This document shows positions 15,992 through 24,656 of a DNA stretch of 44,324 bases, in pieces. Source of the stretch: Fibrobacter sp. (lineage in GTDB: Bacteria > Fibrobacterota > Chitinivibrionia > Chitinivibrionales > Chitinispirillaceae); assembly GCA_012513915.1 (NCBI GenBank), contig JAAZBG010000226.1:1-44324 (forward strand), in the 5' to 3' direction. Each line of letters opens with the position of its first letter. The first letter of the stretch is position 1. A program made the translations under genes and the position numbers. The notes beneath the pieces were generated by a model, which saw only the letters and a program-made list of their open reading frames with translations, was not told the origin of the DNA and did no database searches.

Positions 15992-16483
15992 ATGGATTTT
16001 TGTCCTTGCGGATCATTGAAACCGTATCAGAGTTGCTGTGAACCTTACATCACCCGTGCAGTATCTGCGCCGACAGCAGAACTACTTATGCGGGCTCGTT
16101 ATACCGCCTATGCCAAAGGAGCGATTCCTTTTATTCTTGAAACCACACTTGAAGAAAAAAGAAAAGAGTGTGATGAAAAGGCTATTCGTGACTGGTCACT
16201 CAATTCACAGTGGCATAAACTCGAAATTATCAGTACAAGCGGGGGTGGGGAAGACCAATCCGAAGGTATCGTTGAGTTTATTGCACATTTCACAGAATAC
16301 GGTGTCAAAAAGAACCTGCATGAAAAGGGAACATTTAAAAAGTTAAATGGTATTTGGTATTATGTTGATGGAACCATTGAAAAACAACAGCCGTTTACCA
16401 GAGCCGAGGAAAAAATCTCCCGTAATGATCCCTGCCATTGCGGAAGCGGTAAAAAGTATAAAAAATGCTGCATGAAACAGTAA
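15992..16483 (+). CDS. ychJ: YchJ-like (UPF0225) SEC-C motif protein
   Basis: The 163-residue protein has a SEC-C zinc motif at each end: [13 protein letters not shown] at residues 4-16 and [13 protein letters not shown] near the C-terminus. The middle region carries the YchJ conserved [19 protein letters not shown] and [13 protein letters not shown] blocks, an NTF2-like fold in known structures. Length is typical for the family. The start has TAGGAG 12 nt upstream, which is slightly long. Family knowledge: the SEC-C motif binds zinc and is shared with SecA; the role of YchJ itself is not settled. It appears to be a single-gene unit. Confidence 0.9.
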   Translation: MDFCPCGSLKPYQSCCEPYITRAVSAPTAELLMRARYTAYAKGAIPFILETTLEEKRKECDEKAIRDWSLNSQWHKLEIISTSGGGEDQSEGIVEFIAHFTEYGVKKNLHEKGTFKKLNGIWYYVDGTIEKQQPFTRAEEKISRNDPCHCGSGKKYKKCCMKQ

Positions 16484-16493
16484 ATGTTGCCGG

Positions 16494-16520
16494 CAGTACC
16501 AGACATATAGTCTGGTACTG
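16494..16520 (+). terminator. Hairpin downstream of ychJ-like gene
   Basis: CAGTACCAGAC and GTCTGGTACTG form an 11-bp stem with an ATATA loop, starting 11 bases past the stop codon. An outer GGCAG/CTGCC pairing is also possible. There is no long uridine run, so it may stabilise the 3' end or act as a weak terminator. Confidence 0.5.
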
Positions 16521-16753
16521 TCAATCTGCCTTCCAGGTTCTTCACTTATAAGATAAACAGTAATCGTTCTGGTTTTTACACTGTTTTTCATGTGTCGACT
16601 GATTTATTAAAGAATAGTATCATCTTTTAAAGGCGTTATTTAATTTAAAACGGATAACCCTTTGTTTCATCGTATACAGAAACAGGGATGAATTAAATAA
16701 GCATGTATCGGTAATTGACAAATAGCAGTGTTTTTCAGAGGCTCACTGACATA

Positions 16754-18166
16754 ATGTTTAAAAGCTTATATATAGTATGTATTGTAGTTGCTCTTAAGTG
16801 CTGTATCGTCTTTGCTGATGGTACTTTTTTAAGTCAGTACCAGGTTGATTCCATGATTGATAACGCGATGTTTAAGTTTTATCACCGTTTTGATCCATCC
16901 AATGGTATTACTCACAATGATGCAATCAACTATGCAAAGGGTGTTGCATCAGAACTTCGTGAAAAAGCAGATAGAGATGTAAATAAAAAATATATACTTG
17001 CTAAAGTGAGTGAACTCGAACAGCAGATTTATCTGGAAGAGAATGGGTTGACAATAGAGAAAGGTCTGTGGTCTCAGAAAAAATCCAATGAACTGATTAC
17101 CTGGTTTAATTCCGGTATTGCTCAGGATCGACCTGATTTCAGTAAGCTTTACAAAATAAAATCAGAACTGGCTTTAATTGACAAAGAAAAAGGGGATGTG
17201 GTAGAAAAAACATTCCGGAACAGAACTGATTCATTGTGTAAAGTGATGCCATCATTGATCGACCAATCCCTTTTGGAGGGTAAAATTACTAATGCGCAGC
17301 AGGATCTTGCCTATTGTATACAGAATGCATCATATCTTACAATTCCTGTATCGGATCTTGCCCACCTTGAAGCAAAAGTAGTTTCGAAATCAACTACCGC
17401 ACATACGGTAAAAATGGTTAAAGATGGATTTGATTCAATTAAACAATATCTGGGAAAACTGGATTTTAAAAAGGCACACGCATTTAAAAATGCAGTTGCC
17501 GTCCAGATTAACATTCTTAAAAAAGAGTTACTGTCATCAGAGTGGACACGGTATAATTCTGAAATTCAGGTGTTGTCAAAAAAAGTCAATGCTAAAGAAG
17601 ATTCACTGATTACCATAACAGAACGGTTGATACGGAATGATAGAATTGTTGATGCCGGCAGGATGGTTGACTCGCTTGATAAAATCGGAGTAAATTCCGA
17701 GAAGCTTGCGACAGTAAATTCAATGCTTCTTTATGCACTTATTACTCAACAGACAGATTCAAAAACAATCAATATTTATGGGTTTGATGCAGATAGCGGT
17801 GATACAAAACCCGTTCTTGCAAATCTACTGTTTGAGGCTAAATCAAAGGCGTTGTCAGATAGGGAAAATTCACTCAGATTACGTAGTGAAAAAAGTGAAC
17901 GGACACAAATTACTGAAATAAAAAAAGAACGCGCCGCGATGTCATTTGATATGAGGAAAAAACGTGCTGAGGCCAGAAAAAACAGTGATGCACAAAAGGC
18001 ATACGAAAAAATGGTTGAAATATTCAGCCTTGTCGAAGAGAATAAACTTGATGATGCCCGCAAGAGTTACACAAATGCAAAAAAGTTTCTTCTGGAAAAT
18101 GTTACCCCGGAAGATATCATGAAGATGGATTCCGTGCTTGGCTTGTCAAAATCAGCGGGCAAGTGA
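16754..18166 (+). CDS. Secreted or periplasmic coiled-coil protein of unknown function
   Basis: I chose the ATG at 16754, giving 470 residues, because it places a clean signal peptide at the very start (MFKSLYIVCIVVALKC, cleavage near FADG). A TTG at 16715 would add 13 residues in front of it. The mature protein is highly charged and helical, with coiled-coil prediction-like heptads over about residues 60-110, 260-300 and 370-430 (the last rich in KERAAMSFDMRKKRAEAR-type sequence). No catalytic motif or known domain is recognised. It stands alone between the ychJ-like gene and the convergent hcp operon. Confidence 0.65.
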   Translation: MFKSLYIVCIVVALKCCIVFADGTFLSQYQVDSMIDNAMFKFYHRFDPSNGITHNDAINYAKGVASELREKADRDVNKKYILAKVSELEQQIYLEENGLTIEKGLWSQKKSNELITWFNSGIAQDRPDFSKLYKIKSELALIDKEKGDVVEKTFRNRTDSLCKVMPSLIDQSLLEGKITNAQQDLAYCIQNASYLTIPVSDLAHLEAKVVSKSTTAHTVKMVKDGFDSIKQYLGKLDFKKAHAFKNAVAVQINILKKELLSSEWTRYNSEIQVLSKKVNAKEDSLITITERLIRNDRIVDAGRMVDSLDKIGVNSEKLATVNSMLLYALITQQTDSKTINIYGFDADSGDTKPVLANLLFEAKSKALSDRENSLRLRSEKSERTQITEIKKERAAMSFDMRKKRAEARKNSDAQKAYEKMVEIFSLVEENKLDDARKSYTNAKKFLLENVTPEDIMKMDSVLGLSKSAGK

Positions 18167-18325
18167 TCCCGCAGGGATTCAGAAGAATAAACTGCTTTAT
18201 GTTTTTTGAAACACAATGTAATAAAATTCAAGCTGAATTTTGCATCGTGATATGTCATTCCTATTCCGAGGCCTGACCGTAAGGGAGGGCTTCATTCTTG
18301 TCACTGAAGCACCAACTCCAACCAT

Positions 18326-18367
18326 AAAAAAATCCGGATTACCGCAAACATTGTGGTAATCCGGATT
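18326..18367 (-). terminator. Intrinsic terminator of the hcp operon
   Basis: AATCCGGATTACC and its complement (18331-18343 with 18355-18367) form a 13-bp stem that extends with GCAA/TTGT to leave a three-base loop. On the minus strand it is followed by seven Ts. It lies about 40 bases past the hcp stop codon. On the plus strand it also faces the end of the coiled-coil gene but lacks a T run there. Confidence 0.88.
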
Positions 18368-18408
18368 GTAGAATTAACAGAACTACATACGCTGTTCTGT
18401 TTGTAAGT

Positions 18409-20040
18409 TTACTTATTAAGAATTGCCGCCAGATCCTGATCCGGTGTTGTAATTGGTGTCAGATTGAAATTCTCAACAAGGAAATTGAGAATGTTTGGTG
18501 AAATAAATGCCGGTAATGATGGTCCGATTCTGATATTTCTGATTCCAAGCGACAATAATGAGAGCAGAATAACAACCGCTTTTTGTTCATACCAGGAGAG
18601 TATCAGTGATAACGGAAGATCATTGACACTGCATTTAAATGCATCCGCAAGTGCAAGAGCAATTTTAACGGCACTGTAGGCATCATTGCACTGACCGACA
18701 TCAAGCAAACGCGGAATCCCACCGATTTCACCAATGTCAAGATGGTTGAATCTGAATTTACCACATGCGAGTGTAAGCACAATAGTGTCTTTTGGTGTTT
18801 TCTCAACAAATTCAGTATAGTAATTGCGTCCCGGCTTTGCACCATCACAACCGCCGACCAGGAAGAAGTGTTTGATTGCTCCCGTCTTGACAGCATCAAT
18901 AACGGTACCTGCTACACTCATGACCGTGTTACGAGCAAAACCGGTTGTTAGTGTGATACCTTCTTTTGCCGGTAAGCCACCAAGTGCTTTGGCCTTATTG
19001 ATTACCGCTGAAAAATCCTTGTTTGAAACATGTTGACATCCAGGGAATTCAACAAGTCCACAGGTGAAAACACGGTCTGCATAGGATTCCTTTGGTTTCT
19101 GAATACAGTTTGTTGTAAACAAAAACGCAGCAGGAACATTATCAAACTCTTTCTGCTGGTTCTGCCAGGCAGTACCGAAATGACCGACAAGGTGTTTAAA
19201 TTTTTTCAAACCGGGATATCCGTGGCATGGTAACATTTCTCCATGTGTATAAATATTAATTCCGGTACCTTCAGTTTGTTTCAAAAGCTGTTCGAGATCG
19301 TACAAATCATGACCGCTGACCACAATTGCCGGGCCCGGTTTCCATGCAGTTGACACTTTCGTAGGTTCCGGATGTCCATAGGTACCCGTATTGGCATCAT
19401 CAAGGATCTCCATGGTTCTGATATTAACGGTACCGCATTTCATGTTAAGTGCAACAAGTTCATCAACTGTAGGATTCTCTTTGTTAAGCGCTGCAAGCGC
19501 TTCCCCGACAAACGCGAAAATTGAATCATCTTTTTTGCCAAGAACATACGCATGATCAGCATAAGCAGCCAAGCCTTTTAATCCAAGGGTAAGGAGCTGC
19601 TGAAGCGAACGGAGATCCTCGTTGCTCTGGCTTGATGGAATGCTGTGCGCTTCACCCTGTGCAATAATTTCACTGTCAGTTGCTGCTGGGACAAATGTTA
19701 CTGATGCCGGTGGATTGTCGATAGAGACACCGCTGCTTTTAAGTTTAGTTACGAAATCAACTTTGATCTTTTCAGCTTTTTTAATAATCGCAATAATAGT
19801 CGCATCGTAGAAGTTTACATTGGTTACCGTAGTAAAAAGACCTTCAACAATAAATTTGTCAACCGATTCATCCTTGACATTTTTTTTGCGGCCTTCAGTA
19901 GTAAGCCATCCAAGCCCTCGTAGCTGATAAATCAGTAGGTCCTGAAGTGATGATGTCGTTGGTTCTTTTCCGCAGACACCACGGACACTGCATCCTTTTC
20001 CCTGTGCAGTCTGTTCACATTGATAGCAAAACATTCCCAT
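18409..20040 (-). CDS. hcp: Hybrid cluster protein (hydroxylamine reductase / NO-detoxifying protein)
   Basis: The start at 20040 gives a 543-residue protein and is supported by AAGGAG about 7 nt upstream; an upstream frame extension lacks support. The N-terminus has CYQCEQTAQGKGCSVRGVC, the Cys-x2-Cys-x8-Cys-x5-Cys ligand set for the cubane cluster of strict-anaerobe-type Hcp. Downstream are the hybrid-cluster ligand regions: HGEMLPCHGYPGLK, FTTNCIQKP, a GCQHVSNKDF segment, VGGCDGAKPGRNYYTEF and TLACGKFRFN, and a late ESxIxK-type region. Hcp reduces hydroxylamine in vitro and is tied to NO and S-nitrosylation metabolism in anaerobes. It is last in an operon behind a ferredoxin and a cupin gene. 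It is unrelated to the T6SS tube protein also called Hcp. Confidence 0.96.
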   Translation of the reverse strand: MGMFCYQCEQTAQGKGCSVRGVCGKEPTTSSLQDLLIYQLRGLGWLTTEGRKKNVKDESVDKFIVEGLFTTVTNVNFYDATIIAIIKKAEKIKVDFVTKLKSSGVSIDNPPASVTFVPAATDSEIIAQGEAHSIPSSQSNEDLRSLQQLLTLGLKGLAAYADHAYVLGKKDDSIFAFVGEALAALNKENPTVDELVALNMKCGTVNIRTMEILDDANTGTYGHPEPTKVSTAWKPGPAIVVSGHDLYDLEQLLKQTEGTGINIYTHGEMLPCHGYPGLKKFKHLVGHFGTAWQNQQKEFDNVPAAFLFTTNCIQKPKESYADRVFTCGLVEFPGCQHVSNKDFSAVINKAKALGGLPAKEGITLTTGFARNTVMSVAGTVIDAVKTGAIKHFFLVGGCDGAKPGRNYYTEFVEKTPKDTIVLTLACGKFRFNHLDIGEIGGIPRLLDVGQCNDAYSAVKIALALADAFKCSVNDLPLSLILSWYEQKAVVILLSLLSLGIRNIRIGPSLPAFISPNILNFLVENFNLTPITTPDQDLAAILNK

Positions 20041-20084
20041 TCCATAACTCCTTTTTGTAGAGGTATTGCCTCTGTTGTAAAGTA

Positions 20085-20113
20085 AGTACCTGTATTGTAT
20101 CAATACAGGTACT
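20085..20113 (-). other. Intercistronic stem-loop between cupin gene and hcp
   Basis: AGTACCTGTATTG and its exact complement form a 13-bp stem with a TAT loop. It sits between the cupin stop and the hcp ribosome-binding site and has no T run on the minus strand. It could be a processing or stability element that sets different expression of hcp from that of the two upstream genes. Confidence 0.6.
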
Positions 20114-20164
20114 GATATTTTCTGTATTTCTTACTTCTCTCACTCATCACGAGTCACATGTCAC

Positions 20165-20515
20165 TCACTTAGCCTTGATCATGATAAGTGTCATCTTGAA
20201 CTGTTCATTTGCAGTAACTGAATGCGGCTTATTGGCAGGCATAATAAGCTGGCAACCGCTGGTAACATTAAAAACCTTGTCTTCTATTGTAAAAACACCC
20301 GTTCCGTCAATAACCTCAACCAGTGCGTTGTAGGGTGCACTATGGGTACTGAGCCCCTGTCCCTTATCAAAAGCAAATATAGTAACTGTCCCCTCAGGGG
20401 CATCAATAATAGTTCTGCTTACTACCGATCCGCTCTGATAGCTGACAAGATCTTTATAGGAAAATGGTATCGCTAAGAGTTCTGTTTGTACAGTGTTTTT
20501 TTTGTCTGTTTCCAT
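20165..20515 (-). CDS. Cupin-domain protein in hcp operon
   Basis: I place the start at the ATG at 20515 (116 residues) because GGGGGTG lies 6 nt upstream. The protein is one small double-stranded beta-helix: cupin motif 1 is represented by GQGLSTHSAPYNALVEVIDGTG, about residues 53-74, and motif 2 by PANKPHSVTA near residue 95-104. His59 and His100-type positions are possible metal ligands, though motif 1 is degenerate. It lies between the ferredoxin gene (end at 20542) and hcp, in one transcription unit. Small cupins of this type often accompany Hcp-ferredoxin pairs in anaerobes; its substrate is unknown. Confidence 0.82.
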   Translation of the reverse strand: METDKKNTVQTELLAIPFSYKDLVSYQSGSVVSRTIIDAPEGTVTIFAFDKGQGLSTHSAPYNALVEVIDGTGVFTIEDKVFNVTSGCQLIMPANKPHSVTANEQFKMTLIMIKAK

Positions 20516-20541
20516 ACTGTCACCCCCGTGAAAAATAATGT

Positions 20542-21375
20542 TTAAACCCATTCTTCGCTTACTGCATCACCCTGAAGACTTATTACGATTGCCTTAACAG
20601 GGATTTTTCGTGATGCCTTTGCAACTGCTGCCTGTGCAAGACGTAACAATCCACCACAGCAGGGTACCTGCATGATAATAACGGTAAGAGTATTAATCTT
20701 TGCCTGATCAACAAGCGCTGTGAGTTTTTCTGCATAAATCTCTTGATTGTCATCAAGCTTCGGACAGGCAATCGCAAGTGTTTTACCTTTCAGGAAATCT
20801 TTGTGAAAATCACCCAGCGAAAACGCAACGCAATCAGCAGCCAACAAAAGATCTGAATTTCTGTAATGTGGTGCATTCGGGGAGATCAGATGCATCTGGA
20901 TGGGCCAATGGGTCAGTTGTGATGGCCGCTCAGAAGTGTCGTTAACTACCGGATCCTGCCTTTTTTCATTAAAAGCCATTGATCGCGAACCTGGACAACC
21001 AGTGTGAGTTTGCATAGTATCCTCCGGTGGAACGGGAATATTGTGTTCTTTCAGATAATTGACCGCTTCATTATAGTATTCGGTTTGGACATGTGATTTA
21101 AGGTGGTGAAGGTGCGCTTTGATCGTGTTTTCTCCTGCTTTAACAATGTTCACCATTACTTTACGTTCATCATAGGCTTCCGCTTCACGTTCCTCTACAG
21201 TAATTGCACCAACCGGGCAATGACCAAGGCACGCCCCGAGCCCATCACACATAAGGTCACTAACCAGCCGTGCTTGGCCATCAATCATCTGGATTGCGCC
21301 TTCCGGGCAGTTCGGTATGCATAGTGAACATCCTGTACACTTTTCTTCATCGATTGTAATTATTTTTCTAACCAT
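20542..21375 (-). CDS. Two-cluster ferredoxin-like protein, electron donor of Hcp operon
   Basis: The 277-residue protein begins with two 4Fe-4S motifs: CTGCSLCIPNCPEGAI (about residues 14-29) and CDGLGACLGHCPVGAI (about 43-58). The rest (residues 80-277) has further cysteines, including TGCPGS, ACPKLDD and a QVPCCGGL motif, as in the 'ferredoxin' subunits that precede hcp in clostridia and other anaerobes. It probably passes electrons to Hcp. The start has AGGAG at 5 nt. It is the first gene of the operon and lies behind a perfect FNR-type box. Confidence 0.9.
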   Translation of the reverse strand: MVRKIITIDEEKCTGCSLCIPNCPEGAIQMIDGQARLVSDLMCDGLGACLGHCPVGAITVEEREAEAYDERKVMVNIVKAGENTIKAHLHHLKSHVQTEYYNEAVNYLKEHNIPVPPEDTMQTHTGCPGSRSMAFNEKRQDPVVNDTSERPSQLTHWPIQMHLISPNAPHYRNSDLLLAADCVAFSLGDFHKDFLKGKTLAIACPKLDDNQEIYAEKLTALVDQAKINTLTVIIMQVPCCGGLLRLAQAAVAKASRKIPVKAIVISLQGDAVSEEWV

Positions 21376-21409
21376 TGTTTCTCCTGGTCACTGGTTTCGT
21401 TTCATCGTT

Positions 21410-21459
21410 CTGATATTAATATGCCATAAAATCATCGGCGGAACATTGATCCGGATCAA
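21410..21459 (-). promoter_or_regulatory. FNR/CRP-type operator and promoter of the ferredoxin-cupin-hcp operon
   Basis: TTGAT-CCGG-ATCAA at 21446-21459 is a perfect FNR-consensus palindrome. On the minus strand a TATTAA -10-like hexamer (21421-21416) follows; the palindrome centre lies about 42-44 bases upstream of the start point it predicts near 21409, the classic position for class II activation. The ferredoxin start codon is about 34 bases further on. The regulator could be an FNR-like or HcpR-like CRP-family protein sensing anaerobiosis or nitrosative stress; that choice is inference. Confidence 0.7.
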
Positions 21460-21757
21460 GAAAACGCGAGAAAGGTGTATTGTTGAAAAGGATCGTACAA
21501 TAGAGATGGACAATTCTGTAACAGGTTTTAATTGTCGCCAGAATTATATAGATAAAAATGGTGTCAAAATTTATTTTGGATTCCCTATTGTAAAAACCAC
21601 AGAATAGTGCAATAATCTTGAATAAGTGTAATCAACAAAGGGTGTCAACCTGTAATTTATTGCATACTTCATGGTATAGCTTGAATACTGCAACATCGGA
21701 TTAATCAACAAATTACACAAGTTACAGCACTATTGATAAATAGAGAAATGAGGACAG
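21460..21757. other. Intergenic region upstream of pyruvate kinase
   Basis: About 300 bases between the FNR box and the pyk start. A weak TTGCAT-N17-GAATAC pair near 21661-21690 is the only promoter-like signal I can point to for pyk. No RNA structure or small gene is evident. Confidence 0.3.
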
Positions 21758-23194
21758 ATGAAAAGGCTTCACAGAAAAACAAAGATCATAGCAACCATTG
21801 GGCCGGCAAGCAATAGTGGCGAGATGATATCCAGACTGCTTACATCGGGAGTCAACGTATTCCGGTTGAATTTTTCACATGGAAACTGCGAAATGCACGG
21901 ACAGGTATTGAAACTGATCAGAGAAAAGTCACAGGAACTTGGTGTGGAAGTCGCCGTGCTTGCAGATCTTCAGGGGCCGAAAATCCGGACAGGAAAAACA
22001 CCCGATAATAATCCGATTTATCTTGAGACCGGATCAAAAATTACTATGGTATCTGATATAAATCAGGAATGTTCTGCATCAGTTATTTCTATCGATTATC
22101 CGGGGCTTGCAAAAGAGATCGCCAGCGGACAGCTTGTTCTTATCAATGATGGAGCTGTGTCGTTGCGTGTTGATACTATCGATAGCAGTGATACCATATA
22201 CTGTACTGTTTTGTCAGGCGGTGCATATTCATCACGTAAAGGTGTTAATTTCCCCGATGTTGATCTTTCCATTCCGTCAATGACCCAAAAGGACCTGTCA
22301 GATCTTGAATTTATTCTCAAAAACGATTTTCAGTATGTAGCATTATCATTTGTCCGTAAAGCCGATGATGTTCTTAAACTTAAAGAGATCATTAATGAAA
22401 GCAGAACAGATATCGAGGTCATTGCCAAAATCGAAAAACCTGAAGCTGCACGGCGCATTGATGATATCCTAAAGGTAGCTGACGGCATAATGGTTGCACG
22501 CGGGGATCTTGGTGTGGAAGTAAATATCGCCCTGGTTCCGATCATTCAGAAGCAGTTGATCGAGAAAGCCAACAAGGCGGGAAAGATTGTAATCGTAGCG
22601 ACACAGATGCTCGAATCAATGATCAAGTCGCCGATTCCAACGCGGGCGGAAACCACTGATGTTGCCAATGCGGTAATTGATGGTGCTGATGCGATCATGC
22701 TATCCGGTGAAACGGCAGCAGGTCTTTATCCGGTTGCTGCAGTAGAGACGATGCGCAGTATTGCCTGCAACGCAGAATGTTCAAACTATATTGAGTACGG
22801 AAAAAACGCGTATGCATCAAATATTCAGTTTCCGCCGTTTGCAATCTGTGAAGCTGCGCGGTGGGCGAGCCAGAATCTTGGAAATATTCCTGTCTGTGTC
22901 TATTCTCTCACCGGTGCAACGGCTGAGTACCTTTCAAAGGTTCGTGTGGTTGCCCCGATTTTTGTTTTTACACCAAATTATCAGGTGATCAGACAGTTGT
23001 CACTTCAATGGAATGTTACTGCATTATTTATGGAATTTTATACTGATGTTTCGGAATTACATAAGGATGCAGAGGATATTCTCATTAAGAAAAAGTATAT
23101 CAACCACGGTGATCTGATTGCACATATATGTGGTACAACACCAAATGCAGGTGCAACTAATTCGCTCAGAATTAAAAAAGTTGGTGAGAACTAG
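21758..23194 (+). CDS. pyk: Pyruvate kinase
   Basis: The 478-residue protein has every landmark of pyruvate kinase: KIIATIGPASNS at the start, VFRLNFSHG, LADLQGPKIRTG, the catalytic AKIEKPEA around residue 222, MVARGDLGVEV, and the long ATQMLESM / PTRAETTDVANAV / DGADAIMLSGETAAG block. It converts phosphoenolpyruvate and ADP to pyruvate and ATP in the cytoplasm. It ends after the normal C-terminal allosteric domain and lacks the extra phosphohistidine-type domain of some Gram-positive enzymes. The start is supported by GAGGAC 5 nt upstream. It is transcribed alone. Confidence 0.97.
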   Translation: MKRLHRKTKIIATIGPASNSGEMISRLLTSGVNVFRLNFSHGNCEMHGQVLKLIREKSQELGVEVAVLADLQGPKIRTGKTPDNNPIYLETGSKITMVSDINQECSASVISIDYPGLAKEIASGQLVLINDGAVSLRVDTIDSSDTIYCTVLSGGAYSSRKGVNFPDVDLSIPSMTQKDLSDLEFILKNDFQYVALSFVRKADDVLKLKEIINESRTDIEVIAKIEKPEAARRIDDILKVADGIMVARGDLGVEVNIALVPIIQKQLIEKANKAGKIVIVATQMLESMIKSPIPTRAETTDVANAVIDGADAIMLSGETAAGLYPVAAVETMRSIACNAECSNYIEYGKNAYASNIQFPPFAICEAARWASQNLGNIPVCVYSLTGATAEYLSKVRVVAPIFVFTPNYQVIRQLSLQWNVTALFMEFYTDVSELHKDAEDILIKKKYINHGDLIAHICGTTPNAGATNSLRIKKVGEN

Positions 23195-23360
23195 CCTGGC
23201 AGTATGGGTAGTACAACCGGGAAATTGATATAATTACGTTAAACTAAAAGGTTAAATCAGTAACCGAAGAATAAAATTAAGAAATTATGCAATTTTTCTC
23301 TGGCGCAGCGACAAAAAAGAACATATTTTTAGGTCATCATTTTTTGATTGTTGAAATTAT

Positions 23361-23434
23361 GCGGCCATAGCTCAATTGGATAGAGCATCTGACTACGGAT
23401 CAGAAGGTTTGGGGTTCGACTCCCTATGGCCGTA
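23361..23434 (+). tRNA. tRNA-Arg (anticodon ACG)
   Basis: The acceptor arms GCGGCCA/TGGCCGT pair with one G-T wobble, the anticodon stem TCTGA/TCAGA encloses CTACGGA, and a TTCGACT T-loop is present. The ACG anticodon would be edited to ICG and read CGU/CGC/CGA. CCA is not encoded. Confidence 0.95.
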
Positions 23435-23446
23435 TTAAATATATAA

Positions 23447-23486
23447 AGCCTGTAACACCAGGAATCGATGTGTTACGGGCTTTTTT
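23447..23486 (+). terminator. Intrinsic terminator after tRNA-Arg
   Basis: AGCCTGTAACAC pairs with GTGTTACGGGCT (12 bp with one wobble) around an 11-base loop and is followed by six Ts. Confidence 0.9.
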
Positions 23487-23624
23487 ATTTTATGCTTGTT
23501 CTATTTCACTGCAAATTCTCTACAAACTCTAATCAAAACAGGATATTTGACCCTGACACTTGCAACCGCAATCAGCAACTCCCGGAATACATTCTCATAG
23601 TAACGGTAAACGCTTGTTGAAAAT

Positions 23625-23657
23625 ATTAACACTATTAAGTATATTAATAGTGTTAAT
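23625..23657. promoter_or_regulatory. Operator candidate of the TetR gene
   Basis: ATTAACACTATTA and TAATAGTGTTAAT are exact 13-bp inverted arms around a 7-bp spacer (AGTATAT). The site lies 27 bp upstream of the TetR-family start codon, where it would overlap the promoter, as expected for autorepression. Confidence 0.7.
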
Positions 23658-23684
23658 GCCTATAACTACTTTATTGGAGGGTGT

Positions 23685-24266
23685 ATGAATGAAGTTCGTG
23701 AAGAGAGGATCAAGGGATACTTTCTTTCGGCCGCAAAAGATCTGATCCGGGGTGAGGGGTTGGAAATTGTCAGTGCCCGGAATGTTGCAGAACGGGCGGG
23801 GTATTCGTATGCGACGTTGTATAACTATTTTCATGATATCAGAGATCTGATTTTCAGCTGTGTAGAGGATTTTCTTGAGGAGTGCAGAGCTTTTGTTCAG
23901 AGTTACTCATCAAAAGTACCTGCAGGAAAAGAGCATCTGATCTCAGTTGTGAGTGGATATTGCAACTTTTTCATTCAGTATCCCGGAATCTTCGATCTGT
24001 TGTTTCACCAGAAGATATCAGCCATTACAACTGCACAGTCAAAGACAGGAAAGATTGTTGATTTCCTGCCTGAGTTAACGGCAAGTGACTGGCGCATAAT
24101 TTTTGGAGAGCATGATACTGATACGATTTCTGATGCTCAGAATGCGTATGTGTATGCAATTCATGGTCTTCTTCTGCTGTATCTCAATAATCGTCAGGTG
24201 ATGGAATACAGTCAGGTGATGGAAAAGATACAGAAATTAACCGAGTGTGCTATACAAAAATGCTGA
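23685..24266 (+). CDS. TetR-family transcriptional regulator
   Basis: The 193-residue protein has the TetR N-terminal DNA-binding domain: RIKGYFLSAAKDLIRGEG, then the helix-turn-helix SARNVAERAGYSYATLYNYFHDIRDLI (about residues 24-50). The C-terminal ligand domain is helical (RAFVQSYSSK, FFIQYPGIFDLLF and onward) and not specific enough to name a ligand. GGAGG 5 nt before the ATG fixes the start. No target gene lies beside it: tRNA genes follow on the opposite strand. A long inverted repeat just upstream is the probable operator. Confidence 0.9.
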   Translation: MNEVREERIKGYFLSAAKDLIRGEGLEIVSARNVAERAGYSYATLYNYFHDIRDLIFSCVEDFLEECRAFVQSYSSKVPAGKEHLISVVSGYCNFFIQYPGIFDLLFHQKISAITTAQSKTGKIVDFLPELTASDWRIIFGEHDTDTISDAQNAYVYAIHGLLLLYLNNRQVMEYSQVMEKIQKLTECAIQKC

Positions 24267-24287
24267 ATTTGCAGGAGAAGAAAAGAT

Positions 24288-24361
24288 TGGAGGCGGCACC
24301 CAGATTTGAACTGGGGATGAAAGTTTTGCAGACTTCTGCCTTACCACTTGGCTATGCCGCC
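24288..24361 (-). tRNA. tRNA-Cys (anticodon GCA)
   Basis: Acceptor arms GGCGGCA/TGCCGCC pair fully, the anticodon loop is CTGCAAA, the T-loop is TTCAAAT and a genomic TCCA follows the acceptor stem. Confidence 0.95.
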
Positions 24362-24378
24362 CTAATTATCAAAAAGAA

Positions 24379-24405
24379 TGGGTTTCCTTGTTATAAGGAA
24401 ACCCA
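24379..24405. terminator. Bidirectional hairpin between tRNA-Gly and tRNA-Cys
   Basis: TGGGTTTCCTT and AAGGAAACCCA form an 11-bp stem with a five-base loop. A TTCTTTTT run follows on the minus strand and GAATTTTTT on the plus strand. It could end the tRNA-Gly transcript, the TetR transcript, or both. Confidence 0.7.
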
Positions 24406-24417
24406 GAATTTTTTAAA

Positions 24418-24489
24418 AGCGAGAGACGAGATTTGAACTCGCGACAGCTACCTTGGCAAGGTAGAGCTCTACCACTGAGCTACTCTCGC
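24418..24489 (-). tRNA. tRNA-Gly (anticodon GCC)
   Basis: Acceptor arms GCGAGAG/CTCTCGC pair fully, the anticodon loop TTGCCAA is closed by CTACC/GGTAG, and the T-loop is TTCAAAT. CCA is not encoded. Confidence 0.95.
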
Positions 24490-24656
24490 AATTGGAACAT
24501 AAATATAAACCATTGCGATTATCGAGTCAACAAAAAAATTACATTTTTTATATAAAACATGGAAAAAAGAGAGGAAAAATCAGATAGAAGATGCCTTACC
24601 AATGAAATAGTATGCATTTTGATATCGAAAACAGAATAACGTTAGTACTGTTCTGA

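Noticed and set aside
18409..20040. Reading Hcp as the T6SS tube protein
   Set aside because: The sequence has the Cys cluster ligands and length of the hybrid cluster protein; the shared name is coincidental and the T6SS genes here do not include a tube protein.
21317..21607. 96-codon plus-strand frame across the FNR box
   Set aside because: It is antisense to the ferredoxin start and covers the predicted operator and promoter; the translation looks random.
23361..24489. tRNA-associated integrative element (attachment sites at the tRNA 3' ends)
   Set aside because: I found no integrase gene and no direct repeat of a tRNA 3' end elsewhere in the window.
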